This document shows, piece by piece, positions 17,795-26,705 of a stretch of 36,338 nt of DNA. This DNA is from Candidatus Hydrogenedentota bacterium. GTDB lineage: Bacteria; Hydrogenedentota; Hydrogenedentia; Hydrogenedentales; CAITNO01. The number at the start of each line of letters is the position of its first letter. The stretch's first letter is position 1. The notes below the pieces were generated by a model. That model did not search any database and had not been told where the DNA came from. It was given only the letters and a program-made list of their open reading frames with translations. The DNA lies in NCBI GenBank assembly GCA_022706235.1, contig JAKJCY010000023.1, forward strand, positions 1 to 36,338, written 5' to 3'. Made by a program: the position numbers and the translations under genes.

Positions 17795-18014
17795 AGGCTA
17801 AATATACCTTATCTAGAAGGTTTATTACCAGTTGGAAGTAAACGCAAGTGAAGCCTTTCTTTTTCTTTTCAAAGAACATTTGTTATTCTACCTGCGATTT
17901 AGTGTAAGTAGACCTTTCCGATAGGCATGACTACTGATGTAAGTTAAGACAATGCTGTTTTGATCTTTGCAAAGTCTTTTGTAATTTAGACAGCAAGAAA
18001 ATTAAGGGTCCGAT

Positions 18015-19412
18015 ATGCCGATAACCTTTTACAACACCCTCACGCGCAGCAAAGAAGCGTTTACCTCCATCAAACCGAACGAGGCGGGCATGTACACCTG
18101 CGGCCCGACCATCTATAATTACGCCCATATCGGCAATTTCCGGGCCTATATGTTCGAGGATCTCGTCCGGCGCTATTTGACGTTCCGGGGGTACAAGGTG
18201 AATCACGTCATGAACCTGACGGACGTGGAGGATAAGTTAATCCGCACCTGCCGTGAAACGGGCAAGCCCCTGAAAGAAGTTACGGACCATTATGCCCGGG
18301 CCTTTTTTGAGGACATAGACACGCTGGGCATCTGGCGCGCCGACGCCTACCCCGCCGCCACGGACCATATTCCGGAGATGGTCGAATTGATCAAGGCGCT
18401 GCGGGAAAGCGGTCATACGTACGAGGAAAAGGGCAGCATATATTTTAAGCTCAATACCTTTCCCAATTATGGCCGGCTCAGCCACATGAACCTGGACGAC
18501 CTGAAAAAAGGCGCCAGCGGCCGTGTGGATGCCGATGAGTATGAAGCGGAGGAAGCCCGGGATTTCGCCTTGTGGAAGGCGTGGGACGCGCAGGACGGTG
18601 AGGTCTACTGGGAGACGGAACTGGGCAAGGGGCGGCCCGGCTGGCACATCGAATGCAGTGCCATGAGCATGAAATATCTCGGGCCGCACTTTGATATCCA
18701 TTGCGGCGGCATCGACAACATGTTCCCCCACCATGAGAATGAGATTGCCCAGTCGTGCTGCGCCACGGGCGAGTCTTTTGTCAACTACTGGCTTCATTGC
18801 GCGCACCTGATGGTGGAGGGCAAGAAGATGGCCAAGTCGCTGGGTAACTTCTACACCCTGCGCGATCTGCTCAATAAAGGCCTGGACCCCCTGGCCATAC
18901 GGTACACGCTGATTGCCACCCATTACCGCCAGCCGAGCAATTTTTCCTTTGAGGCCGTCTCCGCCGCGTCCCAGGCACTGCGGCGCATCCGGGATTTCCG
19001 CATCCGCCTTGAAGAGGTACGCGGCGAGGGCGATGAACTCCTCCAGGAATGCCGGGAATGTGAGCAGGCCTTTATCGAAAACATGGATGACGACCTGAAC
19101 ATTTCCGGCGCGCTGGGCGTGGTTTTTAACTTCATACGCGATGTCAACCGAAAAATGGATGACGGCATCGTGGGCAGCGCGGGCGCCACCCATGCCCTCG
19201 ACCTGCTTGACCAGCTCAACCAGGTTACCGGCGTGTTTGCTCCAGCCATGGAAGAAAGCGTACCGCAGGATATATTGGACCGTGTTGCCGCCCGTCAGCA
19301 AGCCCGCCGCGAGAAGAAGTTCGCCGAGGCCGACGCCATCCGTGACGGTCTCCTTCAGGAGGGCTGGGTTATCGAGGACACTGCGGACGGTCCACGTGTG
19401 AAGCGGGCTTGA
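18015..19412 (+). CDS. cysS: Cysteine--tRNA ligase (465 aa)
   Basis: CysS charges tRNA-Cys with cysteine using ATP. The class I signatures are HIGN (38-41, the HIGH box) and KMAKS (271-275, the KMSKS loop). Zinc ligands fit Cys29, Cys214, His239 and Glu243 (HIECS and FPHHENE blocks). The length is standard and the C-terminal anticodon-binding region is complete. The ATG has AGGG six bases upstream. It is divergent from the restriction-modification operon across 220 AT-rich bases, which must hold both promoters. Confidence 0.97.
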   Translation: MPITFYNTLTRSKEAFTSIKPNEAGMYTCGPTIYNYAHIGNFRAYMFEDLVRRYLTFRGYKVNHVMNLTDVEDKLIRTCRETGKPLKEVTDHYARAFFEDIDTLGIWRADAYPAATDHIPEMVELIKALRESGHTYEEKGSIYFKLNTFPNYGRLSHMNLDDLKKGASGRVDADEYEAEEARDFALWKAWDAQDGEVYWETELGKGRPGWHIECSAMSMKYLGPHFDIHCGGIDNMFPHHENEIAQSCCATGESFVNYWLHCAHLMVEGKKMAKSLGNFYTLRDLLNKGLDPLAIRYTLIATHYRQPSNFSFEAVSAASQALRRIRDFRIRLEEVRGEGDELLQECRECEQAFIENMDDDLNISGALGVVFNFIRDVNRKMDDGIVGSAGATHALDLLDQLNQVTGVFAPAMEESVPQDILDRVAARQQARREKKFAEADAIRDGLLQEGWVIEDTADGPRVKRA

Positions 19413-19488
19413 GGCGGCTTCAGGGCACAGCAACTATTTTCATGATTTCACGGTTGGCCCCGTTGAAAACATGCAGACCCGCCTGAAC

Positions 19489-19514
19489 AGGCCCCAGTGC
19501 ATTTAGGGCCTTTT
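19489..19514 (+). terminator. Probable rho-independent terminator of cysS
   Basis: The six-base-pair stem AGGCCC/GGGCCT (19489-19494 and 19506-19511) with an eleven-base loop runs into TTTT. The stem is short, so the confidence is moderate. Confidence 0.55.
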
Positions 19515-19516
19515 GT

Positions 19517-19550
19517 AAATCAAAGTTAAACCACCGGCGCTGCCGGTGAT
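19517..19550. repeat. REP-like palindromic element, copy 1
   Basis: AAATCAA, seven bases, then CCACCGGC-GCT-GCCGGTG. The same arrangement with the same spacing recurs at 29520-29553. Both copies are intergenic. Confidence 0.5.
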
Positions 19551-19681
19551 CGTTGATTGCGCTCCCTCTATTTTTCTTATCCCATAAAGAAAATTATTTC
19601 CCTACTCCATCAATATCTACGTTAAATCCAAAACTCTATCTATGGAAGAATTAAAAAACAACAAAAAGAAAGAAGTTGTTG

Positions 19682-19687
19682 TATAAT
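19682..19687 (+). promoter_or_regulatory. Candidate -10 box upstream of the secreted-protein gene
   Basis: A perfect TATAAT lies in an AT-rich stretch about 110 bases before the ATG at 19796. No clear -35 element is present at the usual distance, so this is tentative. Confidence 0.35.
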
Positions 19688-19795
19688 AGCAATAAATATG
19701 CAGTAGACGGGGCTTGAAACGAAGCGGGCAGGGCTCTTTTTAGAACGTGTGTTCACAGGAATATAGGGTTGCAACCGGGTCAAGGAGAAAAGAAG

Positions 19796-21691
19796 ATGAA
19801 AAAGAGTACTTGGGAAGAAGGGCGTATTATTTTTTCCGTCGCCCGTCTGTGGATGTTTGTGCTGTTGGGTTTTGGGATGGCGTCCGCCCAGGGCGCCACG
19901 CTACACTATCAAGCCCGCCTGACGGATCCCGCCACCGGCGCGCCCCGGGAAGGTACGTTTACCATGACTTTCCGCCTTTACGATGTTGCGGTGGACGGCA
20001 CTGCCTTATGGGTGGAAACCAAGGATGTAGCCGTGGGAAATGGATTGTTTTCCACGGCCTTGGGGGATGTGGAATCCCTGCCTGAAGCGATATTTGACGG
20101 CCGCGAACTCTGGCTGGGAATCAAGGTGGGCGCCGATGCCGAAGCGGTTCCCCGGCAGTCCCTGGAGTATGTCGCCTACTCGCTGTTTACGGATAATGCG
20201 GACTTGCTGGACGGCAAGGATGCCACGGAATTCGCCGAGGCGGTCCACACCCATGACGGCTCTGAAATTTCAGGTGTTTTAGGGGAGACGGTTATTCCCC
20301 CCACCTTTGTCCAGATACCACAAGTGCTGGATATTATTAAGGGGGTTGATGGCCCCGGTTCAGGCCTGAACGCGGACCTGCTGGACGGCGTAGATTCTCC
20401 GGCCTTTGTCAGAGATACCGGTCCGGAGACCATCACCAGCGCGAGTTCGCAACCCACACTCAGCGTTACCCAGAGCGGCGGCGGTGTTGCGGGAGAATTC
20501 CAAAGCGATACCAACAGCGGGCTGGTCGGGAGCACGACGGCGGATGTGAATTACAAAGCCGGTGTCATCGGCAGGGCGGGCGAAGTCGCCCTGTCTGTTC
20601 TTGGAAAATACGGGGTTTACGGGGAGTCGGACTCGGGAAAGGGCGTTGCGGGCGTGAGCAGTACCGACACGGGTATCTTCGGGTATAGTCTTTCCGCGGA
20701 TGCGATCAAAGGCCAGACTCCGAACGGTTCCGGTGCGGCGATGCGCGGTTTGAACACGTCCGGCACGGGGACGGCGTACGGGGTTTATGGTTCGACTAGT
20801 TCCGGGGAAGGCATCGCCGTATCAGGAAGAGCGTCCAGTGTGTCGGGTTCTGCGGTGGGCGTCAAGGGCGAATCTCTGTCCTCCGCCGGTATCGGTGTTC
20901 TGGGTACTATTGCACATGCTTCGGGGGCAACAGTCGGCGTTAAGGGGGAAACGGCATCCACCAACGGCATTGGCGTACACGGAAGTTCTTCAAATACGGG
21001 GGGAACAACCTACGGCGTGCTTGGAGAAAGCGATTCAGACTATCAGGGTGCGGGTGTGCGCGGTAATGGAAACTACGTCGGTGTCTGGGGTCAGGGCGGG
21101 AGATGGGGTCTGTATGGAAAAGCGGATTCCGGCGAAGCGTTTGATGAATACAGCATCTATGGGGCCAGGCCGGTGGGAACGGGCTATGCCGGTTATTTTG
21201 ATGGCAATGTGAAGGTAGTAGGGAGTTTGTCCAAAGGGAGTGGTTCCTTCAAGATTGACCATCCTCTGGACCCGGAGAACAAGTATCTTTCCCATTCTTT
21301 TGTGGAAAGCCCCGATATGATGAATGTGTATAACGGCACGGTTATTCTGGATGCCGAAGGGAGCGCCCGCGTGGCCATGCCGGACTGGTTTGAGGCGTTG
21401 AACCGGGAGTTCCGGTATCAACTGACGGCCATCGGCGCGCCCGGCCCCGACCTGTATATCGCCGAGGAAATTCAAAACAACCAATTCCGGATTGCCGGCG
21501 GGTCGCCGGGCCTGAAAGTATCCTGGCAGGTGACGGGTGTTCGACAGGATCCGTACGCCGAAGCGAACCGGATCGTTGTGGTGGAGGATAAGCCTGAAGC
21601 GGAGCGCGGTACCTATCTGCATCCAGAGGCGTATGGTTTCGGCGAAGAAAAGGGAGTGGCCGCAGAGACCGGGCCGGAAGCCTCCAAGTAA
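19796..21691 (+). CDS. Secreted glycine-rich repeat protein with a phage-collar-like N-terminus (631 aa)
   Basis: A signal peptide spans about residues 1-32 (hydrophobic WMFVLLGFGMASA). The next ~120 residues form a beta-rich domain seen in many secreted proteins of environmental bacteria. Two LLDG-D blocks follow, one of them LLDGKDATEFAEAVHTHDG, of the kind also found in phage tail-collar proteins. The centre is a long run of degenerate glycine-rich units of the type GVYGxSxSGxGVxG, probably a beta-solenoid. A C-terminal domain follows (about 480-600) with an EALNREFRYQLT block. The function is unknown; surface exposure or export is likely. The ATG at 19796 has AAGGAGA upstream and is preferred over a TTG at 19769. 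A smaller secreted protein follows after 27 bases. Confidence 0.8.
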   Translation: MKKSTWEEGRIIFSVARLWMFVLLGFGMASAQGATLHYQARLTDPATGAPREGTFTMTFRLYDVAVDGTALWVETKDVAVGNGLFSTALGDVESLPEAIFDGRELWLGIKVGADAEAVPRQSLEYVAYSLFTDNADLLDGKDATEFAEAVHTHDGSEISGVLGETVIPPTFVQIPQVLDIIKGVDGPGSGLNADLLDGVDSPAFVRDTGPETITSASSQPTLSVTQSGGGVAGEFQSDTNSGLVGSTTADVNYKAGVIGRAGEVALSVLGKYGVYGESDSGKGVAGVSSTDTGIFGYSLSADAIKGQTPNGSGAAMRGLNTSGTGTAYGVYGSTSSGEGIAVSGRASSVSGSAVGVKGESLSSAGIGVLGTIAHASGATVGVKGETASTNGIGVHGSSSNTGGTTYGVLGESDSDYQGAGVRGNGNYVGVWGQGGRWGLYGKADSGEAFDEYSIYGARPVGTGYAGYFDGNVKVVGSLSKGSGSFKIDHPLDPENKYLSHSFVESPDMMNVYNGTVILDAEGSARVAMPDWFEALNREFRYQLTAIGAPGPDLYIAEEIQNNQFRIAGGSPGLKVSWQVTGVRQDPYAEANRIVVVEDKPEAERGTYLHPEAYGFGEEKGVAAETGPEASK

Positions 21692-21718
21692 CCTGGAACG
21701 GCGGGAAAGGATATTCCC

Positions 21719-22186
21719 ATGAATATGAAACATCATTTCCGGTCCGCCCGGTGCCGCCTGCATTTGACGGGTATCCTTGCCCTGCTGACGTTTTGCGGCG
21801 CCGCCACCGGGCAGGTATCGGAGCACTATGACCTCCATTGGTCCGTATTGTCCGGGGGCGGCGGTGTCCGCGCCTCCGCCGCCAGCGGCCTGCATGACGC
21901 CCTGGGCCAGTCCATGGGCGCCGTTTCCAATAGTGCCGCCTATCGTATCGAAGGCGGTTTCATCGTCTCTTCGGACGGCGAAAGCGGGGACATGGTGCAC
22001 CCGGCGGATTTGAACGCTGACTGGCGCCTTACCCTGGGCGAGACCATTGCCTATCTCGCCGGTTGGCAGCAGGGTTCCAATCCGATTGGCTATGCCATCC
22101 GTGCGGCCTTTTTATGGCAGAACGGCGAACGTTACCTGTACAACGCGGAAGAAACGCCGCCCTTGTGCTGGGAACTTGCCCCCTGA
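21719..22186 (+). CDS. Small secreted protein with a dockerin-like C-terminal motif (155 aa)
   Basis: A basic start and a hydrophobic stretch (LTGILALLTFCGAATG) make a signal peptide. Residues around 95-140 read HPADLNADWRLTLGETIAYLAGW and onward. The D-N-D-x-R-x-x-x-x-E pattern is like the calcium loop of dockerin/EF-hand domains, which occurs at the end of many exported proteins in planctomycete-type bacteria. No catalytic domain is visible. The ATG has AAAGGA eight bases upstream. It lies 27 bases behind the large glycine-rich secreted protein and is probably co-expressed with it. It converges with the lipoprotein gene, leaving only 24 bases between the stops. Confidence 0.7.
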   Translation: MNMKHHFRSARCRLHLTGILALLTFCGAATGQVSEHYDLHWSVLSGGGGVRASAASGLHDALGQSMGAVSNSAAYRIEGGFIVSSDGESGDMVHPADLNADWRLTLGETIAYLAGWQQGSNPIGYAIRAAFLWQNGERYLYNAEETPPLCWELAP

Positions 22187-22210
22187 CGGAAGAGAAGTAC
22201 GGGCAGGCTT

Positions 22211-22957
22211 TTACCAGTTCAGCGTGATAGTGCCGAGGGAGGTGGGTTCGCCAGGGGCGATGTAGGTCTCGGCGACCTCGATGGAAGGTCCCGAGGCGAC
22301 TTTCAGGCGCAGGACGAACTTGCCGGGGGGGACGCTTTCAAACACGACTTCACCCGCGTCGCTGGTGTTGGATTCCGCCGGCCACCATGGGCCATGCACC
22401 GGGTGGAGCAGCATGATGCCCGCGTTCTCATTGCGCGCGGGCAACCCGTCTGGAAGCAGCAATTTGGCGAAGAGAATTCCGGACTGCACCATGGTCACCT
22501 CGAGCACCTCGTTGATCACCCCGCTGTTGGGCAGGACTTCGAGGAAATTGTTCGGGAAGAAGCGCAGCTCAGGGTCCCAGGCGCGCAGCGCCACTTTTTT
22601 AGAGGAGGGAAAGCGCAGGACGCCCATGCCGTCCGCACCGGTCGGCATGCCCGTGGCGATGGGCTTGTCAAAGGCGTTGGCCTCCAGCGTGGCTATGGGA
22701 ATCATGCCCGCAACCGGCTTGCCGGACAGGGATACCGCGCGTATCCGGGCGGTGAGAAACGCTTCGCCTTCAGCGTTCTCCGCCGTTGCAGGCGCGGGGG
22801 ATGGGGACGGCGGCGCCGAGGCGCGGGGGAGGGCCTGTCGCGAAGATGTCTGCGCGGTTTCCTTTTCGCGACAACTGCACGCAGTAACCAGCGCGAGGAG
22901 CGGCACAAGCAGAAGGATGCCGGCCACTGTCTTTATGGTGCGGTGTGTCTTTTTCAT
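22211..22957 (-). CDS. Lipoprotein with carboxypeptidase-regulatory-like (Ig-type) repeats
   Basis: The N-terminus is basic, then hydrophobic, ending in the lipobox-like LVTAC, so Cys about 27 is likely lipidated. A Ser/Pro/Ala-rich linker follows (about 40-65). The remaining ~180 residues are beta-rich, with two segments resembling carboxypeptidase-regulatory-like domains (SGKPVAGMIPIA and VVFESVPPGKFVLRL). These are often found in cell-envelope proteins. The specific role is unknown. The ATG at 22957 is chosen over a TTG two codons earlier; no good Shine-Dalgarno is visible. It starts 36 bases behind the ABC exporter stop and may be in its operon. Confidence 0.75.
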   Translation of the reverse strand: MKKTHRTIKTVAGILLLVPLLALVTACSCREKETAQTSSRQALPRASAPPSPSPAPATAENAEGEAFLTARIRAVSLSGKPVAGMIPIATLEANAFDKPIATGMPTGADGMGVLRFPSSKKVALRAWDPELRFFPNNFLEVLPNSGVINEVLEVTMVQSGILFAKLLLPDGLPARNENAGIMLLHPVHGPWWPAESNTSDAGEVVFESVPPGKFVLRLKVASGPSIEVAETYIAPGEPTSLGTITLNW

Positions 22958-22993
22958 AAACAACGTCGTCGCGGCATCCCACCGCGTCCAAGA

Positions 22994-24931
22994 TTATGTC
23001 CCGTAACCGTTGGCATTGAACTGGATATTGTGCAGGCGCCGATAGGCGCCGTCTTTCGCGAGCAGTTCTTCGAGGGTGCCCTGCTCGATGATACGTCCCT
23101 CGTCTATGACCAGGATGCGGTCCGCGCGCTGTACCGTGGACAGGCGGTGGGCGATGACAATGGTGGTGCGCCCCTGGACGAAGCGGTCGAGCGCTTCCTG
23201 TATCAGGTGTTCACTTTCCGAATCGAGGCTTGAGGTGGCCTCGTCGAGAATGAGCAGGGCGGGGTCCTTGATAATGGCGCGCGCGATGGCAAGCCGTTGT
23301 CGCTGGCCTCCGGAAAGGGTGCACCCGGACTCGCCAATGACCGTGTCGAACCCGTTCGGAAGCTGGTCTATGAACAAGTCGGCGTGGGCGGCTTCAGCCG
23401 CCTCGCGGATACGGGCATCCGTATAGGTGTTCCGGCCGAAGGCGATGTTGTCGCGGATGCGTTCCGCGAACAGGATGGTGTCCTGCGTGACAATACTCAT
23501 CTGTTCACGCAGGCTCGCGAAGGTGGCCTTGCGAATGTCCACGCCGTCGATATAAATCGCGCCCCGGGTGGGATCGTAAAAGCGGGGGAGCAGTTTTACG
23601 AAGGTGCTTTTCCCGGCGCCGCTGGGGCCTACCAGGGCGATCATTTCCCCCTTTTTTATTTCGAGGTCGATGTCGTGAAGCACTTCCCGCGCGCCGTCAT
23701 AACTGAAACCGACGTTTTCGAAGCGGATGCTGGACGTCAGCGGGGGCAGCATCACGGCATCCTCGGCTTCCATGATATCCGGTTTCATGTCGATGAATTC
23801 GAAGCAGCGTTGGGCGCTGGCCACGCTGGTCTGGATTAGGTTATTGACGTCCGACATCTTGCGCACCGGGTCCAGCATCATGGCCAGGGCGAAGTACAAC
23901 TGCACCAGGTCGCCCGCGTCGAGCAGTCCCGATTCGACGCGCCGCCCGCTGAACAGCACGAAACTGACGATGCCCAGCACGAGAATAAATTCAGTGCTGG
24001 GGCCGGTGGCCGCGTGAAGGGTCACCATACGCAGCAGGAATTTGCGCAACCGTAGTATCTCCAAACGCACGCGGCCCACTTCATACTCTTCCATGCTGTA
24101 GCTCTTGATGATGGCCACGCCCTTGATGGTCTCATTGACGACCGTGGCCATGCCGGCGATTTTCTGGAGCGACCGGCGCACGCTGGCGCGCATTTTTTTG
24201 CCGATGGTGACCAGGGTGTAGAGCACGAGCGGCAGCACGCAGATGCCGATGAGCGTCAACTGCCAGTCCACCGACAGGGCGATACCCAGGAACACGGCCA
24301 CCTTGATGGGTTCGCGCATCAGTTTTACGAACACCCCTTCCAGGCCGCGGTTGACCATGAAAATATCGTTGGTGAAACGGGCCAGTATCTCGCCCGATGG
24401 GTGGGACTCAAAGAAACCCACGGACTGGCGCATCAGGTTCGCGTACATGGCGTTACCCAGGTCCGTGGTGATGTTGGCGCCGATGGAGCCGGCCAGGTAT
24501 TCCTGGACGAAACGCGCCACATTCATGACGAAAGCCAGCAGCAGCGCAAAAATGGAGGCCAGGATGATGGCGCGCATACGGTCCTCGCGCATGGCCAGGG
24601 CCAGCCGGTATACCCTGTCGGGCAGGCTGTCCGGCGCCCAGCCGAGGATATCGCGCATTCTGCCGGTATAATGGGTCACATCGTTCGACAATGTCAGGGC
24701 CGGGTCTTCAACCGTCTCCGTGGTTTTGTCCGCCGGGGCTTCGTAAAAAGTGATGCGGATGATAGTGCCCACGCCCACCAGCAGCACCCCGAAAGAGGCG
24801 GCAATCAGCACCGCCAATATCAATGACAGGATAAGGCGGGATTTGTACTGCCAGGCAAGACGGATCAGCCGGGAATACACGTTCCAGGCGGAAGAGGCCG
24901 AAGCGCCTGTTATTTGACTGGGATTCATCAT
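22994..24931 (-). CDS. MsbA-type ABC exporter, fused membrane and ATPase domains (645 aa)
   Basis: A half-transporter that works as a dimer in the inner membrane, moving lipids or other amphiphiles. Six transmembrane helices lie in residues 25-360, with an unusually long loop of about 65 residues after the first helix (periplasmic by prediction). The nucleotide-binding domain has Walker A GPSGAGKS, a Q-loop (VTQDT), signature LSGGQRQR, Walker B LLILDEATSS and the switch histidine in IAHRLS. The pattern is that of MsbA/lipid A-core flippases, but drug or other lipid exporters share it. Two adjacent ATG codons (24931 and 24928) are both possible starts. The lipoprotein gene follows after 36 bases. 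Confidence 0.9.
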   Translation of the reverse strand: MMNPSQITGASASSAWNVYSRLIRLAWQYKSRLILSLILAVLIAASFGVLLVGVGTIIRITFYEAPADKTTETVEDPALTLSNDVTHYTGRMRDILGWAPDSLPDRVYRLALAMREDRMRAIILASIFALLLAFVMNVARFVQEYLAGSIGANITTDLGNAMYANLMRQSVGFFESHPSGEILARFTNDIFMVNRGLEGVFVKLMREPIKVAVFLGIALSVDWQLTLIGICVLPLVLYTLVTIGKKMRASVRRSLQKIAGMATVVNETIKGVAIIKSYSMEEYEVGRVRLEILRLRKFLLRMVTLHAATGPSTEFILVLGIVSFVLFSGRRVESGLLDAGDLVQLYFALAMMLDPVRKMSDVNNLIQTSVASAQRCFEFIDMKPDIMEAEDAVMLPPLTSSIRFENVGFSYDGAREVLHDIDLEIKKGEMIALVGPSGAGKSTFVKLLPRFYDPTRGAIYIDGVDIRKATFASLREQMSIVTQDTILFAERIRDNIAFGRNTYTDARIREAAEAAHADLFIDQLPNGFDTVIGESGCTLSGGQRQRLAIARAIIKDPALLILDEATSSLDSESEHLIQEALDRFVQGRTTIVIAHRLSTVQRADRILVIDEGRIIEQGTLEELLAKDGAYRRLHNIQFNANGYGT

Positions 24932-25397
24932 GACGGGAAGAACGACTCCAGATCGTACGGGGCCGTTAGTCTAACACAGCCGGCGCGGAACGAGCAAAGA
25001 AACGCTGGAAACGGAATGGCGGCGTGGGGGGGGGCTTTGTTTCGTCAGCTGGTGACCATAATCGGAAAGAACGCAAACGGCATCAAGAAGGTGAAGGAAG
25101 TATTCCTTGGATATTTCCGGAACGCCATTCCCTCGGGACGCGGTGACGGTTTCCGCCACTGTTTTTCAGATGCCGCGCCTCAACGGCCCGGAAAAGGTTA
25201 CGCAGGCCTTTTGGCCCGGTCATCTAAATCCGCACGTAAGGAATGGCGAGATCGTAGAAGCGGCATCCTGCCGCTTCCATCGTGACTGCGGCCCGCATTT
25301 CCGTCTTGATGCAAAGCGACAGGAGGCCGCTTTTATCGTTCCTTGTCCTTAGTGGCTTTACGCGAACAACTCGGTTTCTTACGTGCAGAATTGGGGG
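24932..25397. other. Intergenic gap (about 470 bases) with a palindrome
   Basis: This gap lies between the start of the ABC exporter and the end of the dCMP deaminase gene. It contains a perfect nine-base-pair palindrome at 25257-25277. A plus-strand open frame crosses it, but its translation ends in the RSGILPL-type pattern typical of translated palindromic repeats and is not taken as a gene. Confidence 0.5.
25257..25277. repeat. Perfect palindrome GAAGCGGCA-TCC-TGCCGCTTC
   Basis: A nine-base-pair inverted repeat with a three-base loop. It is of the GCGGCATCCTGCCGC type that occurs dispersed in intergenic regions of many bacteria. There is no T-run, so it is not a terminator. Confidence 0.6.
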
Positions 25398-25880
25398 TCA
25401 TTCATACACTTGCGTTTCGTTGTGAATATACTCCAGGTGAACGCCCGCCTGGCGGAACATTTCCTCCGGTTCCGCGCCGTCGTGGTAGCGGCGTTCGCAT
25501 ACCACGCGAATGATGCCGCAATTGATGATCAGCATCGCGCATACCCGGCAGGGGGTCATCCGGCAGTAGAGGGTGCTCCCGTCGATACTCACGCCCAGGC
25601 GCGCGGCCTGGGCGATGGCGTTCTGCTCCGCGTGCACCGTGCGCACGCAGTGCTCGGTGATGGACCCGTCTTCATGGAGCATTTTCTTCATCTGGTGGCC
25701 CACCTCGTCGCAGTGGGGAAACCCCTTCGGCGAGCCCACGTACCCGGTCACCAGCAGGGTGCGGTTCCGGGCGATGACACAGCCGCTGCGGCCACGGCTG
25801 CAGGTGGCCCGTTTCGCGATGGCATTGGCCACCTCCATGAAGTATTCGTCCCAGGTCGGGCGGTGATAGGCTTCGGTCAT
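25398..25880 (-). CDS. dCMP deaminase / ComE-type cytidine deaminase family protein (160 aa)
   Basis: A zinc-dependent deaminase that likely converts dCMP to dUMP for thymidylate synthesis. The active-site blocks are HAEQNAI (His83, Glu85) and TPCRVCAM (Cys111, Cys114), and there is an N-terminal W-E-Y-F-M-VA pattern usual for this family. A further Cys/His set near residues 27 and 56 fits the second metal site of some members. The length is normal. The ATG has GGAG eight bases upstream. It is the last gene of a minus-strand run with the NAD kinase and phosphatidylcholine-synthase-like genes (27 bases behind the kinase stop). Confidence 0.93.
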   Translation of the reverse strand: MTEAYHRPTWDEYFMEVANAIAKRATCSRGRSGCVIARNRTLLVTGYVGSPKGFPHCDEVGHQMKKMLHEDGSITEHCVRTVHAEQNAIAQAARLGVSIDGSTLYCRMTPCRVCAMLIINCGIIRVVCERRYHDGAEPEEMFRQAGVHLEYIHNETQVYE

Positions 25881-25907
25881 CTTGGTTTCTCCGGAGATTG
25901 GGTAAGA

Positions 25908-26690
25908 CTAAAAGGGTTCATCCAGTGCGATTACCGGTTCACAGGTGAGGATGGTCGCGCTCTGGGGATGTTTGCGTACCGTCAGGGTGTCGCCTGCGTC
26001 CAGGCTGAAATAATCCGGCGAATTGTCAAAGGCCAGCGTGACGGGTCCCCGCGTAATTTGGAAGCGGACATCATCTTCTTCGGGCAGGATAAGATGATTG
26101 ATGGGGTGGGTGGTGGCCTTGAAGGCGAGGCCGATACCCCGCGTAAAGATGCCCTTGGTGATGGCCTTGAAATAGGCGTTGCTGCCGAAGGCGGTACACG
26201 CCACAAATCCGTCGCTTATCATCTCTACGCCGTTTTCAAAGGGGATGCTGTGTATCCAAAGCTTGAAGCGGACGGCGCTGTTGATACGGCCCATATGCAC
26301 ATTGACTTCATTGAGGCACGTCAGCACGAAATCCGGTTCCCGGCGGTGTTTTGAGGCAAACACTTCGCATTCCAGCTTGGTGTATCGGGTCCAGATCATT
26401 TCCCCCCGCGCCACGGCCGCGATCACTTTTCGGGGCGGTCTCGGGATGCAGCGGTGCCCCAGGCGGCTGTTGAGGATGGGCACTTTGGGAACGCCCGGCC
26501 AGCGCAGCTCCGCCGCGATCAGCGTGCCGTCACCGCCGTAGCAGACCACGAGGTCCGGGTCTGCGCGCGTCAGGGCCAGATTCTTATGGCTCTGGATGAT
26601 GGGAACCAGTTTGTCCGCCTCACTGCCGAAAAGGCAGATTTTGTATTCTTCAAGGGGCGTTGATTGCATGAGTCTCTTTCTTCCTGGCAT
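25908..26690 (-). CDS. Divergent NAD kinase family protein (260 aa)
   Basis: NAD kinases phosphorylate NAD+ to NADP+. The protein has the kinase loop GGDGT (52-56), the Asn-Glu pair (Asn127, Glu128) and a C-terminal beta domain ending in a DAGDTLTVRK strand, all in the family order. Two conserved blocks are changed. The NAD-binding segment that usually reads NxGxLGFL is LNSRLGH, and TPTGSTAY is TAFGSNAY (166-173). Activity or substrate may thus differ. It lies 15 bases behind a phosphatidylcholine-synthase-like gene. The related lipid kinases (GGDGT in DAG/sphingosine kinases) were considered, but the C-terminal layout fits NAD kinase better. The start may instead be the ATG at 26669. Confidence 0.7.
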   Translation of the reverse strand: MPGRKRLMQSTPLEEYKICLFGSEADKLVPIIQSHKNLALTRADPDLVVCYGGDGTLIAAELRWPGVPKVPILNSRLGHRCIPRPPRKVIAAVARGEMIWTRYTKLECEVFASKHRREPDFVLTCLNEVNVHMGRINSAVRFKLWIHSIPFENGVEMISDGFVACTAFGSNAYFKAITKGIFTRGIGLAFKATTHPINHLILPEEDDVRFQITRGPVTLAFDNSPDYFSLDAGDTLTVRKHPQSATILTCEPVIALDEPF

Positions 26691-26705
26691 GACGGCGAGT
26701 CTTCT

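Larger units (their letters stand above)
19413..19795. other. Intergenic gap behind cysS (about 380 bases)
   Basis: This gap holds a weak terminator (19489-19514), a palindromic element (19517-19550), a low-complexity A-rich stretch (about 19651-19675) and a TATAAT box. No protein or RNA gene is recognisable. Confidence 0.6.

Noticed and set aside
15077..18014. Direct repeats or att sites flanking the restriction-modification island
   Set aside because: I compared both flanks by eye and found no convincing repeat of useful length.
18237..19433. 398-codon open frame on the minus strand opposite cysS
   Set aside because: It is a shadow of cysS, whose motifs are complete on the plus strand.
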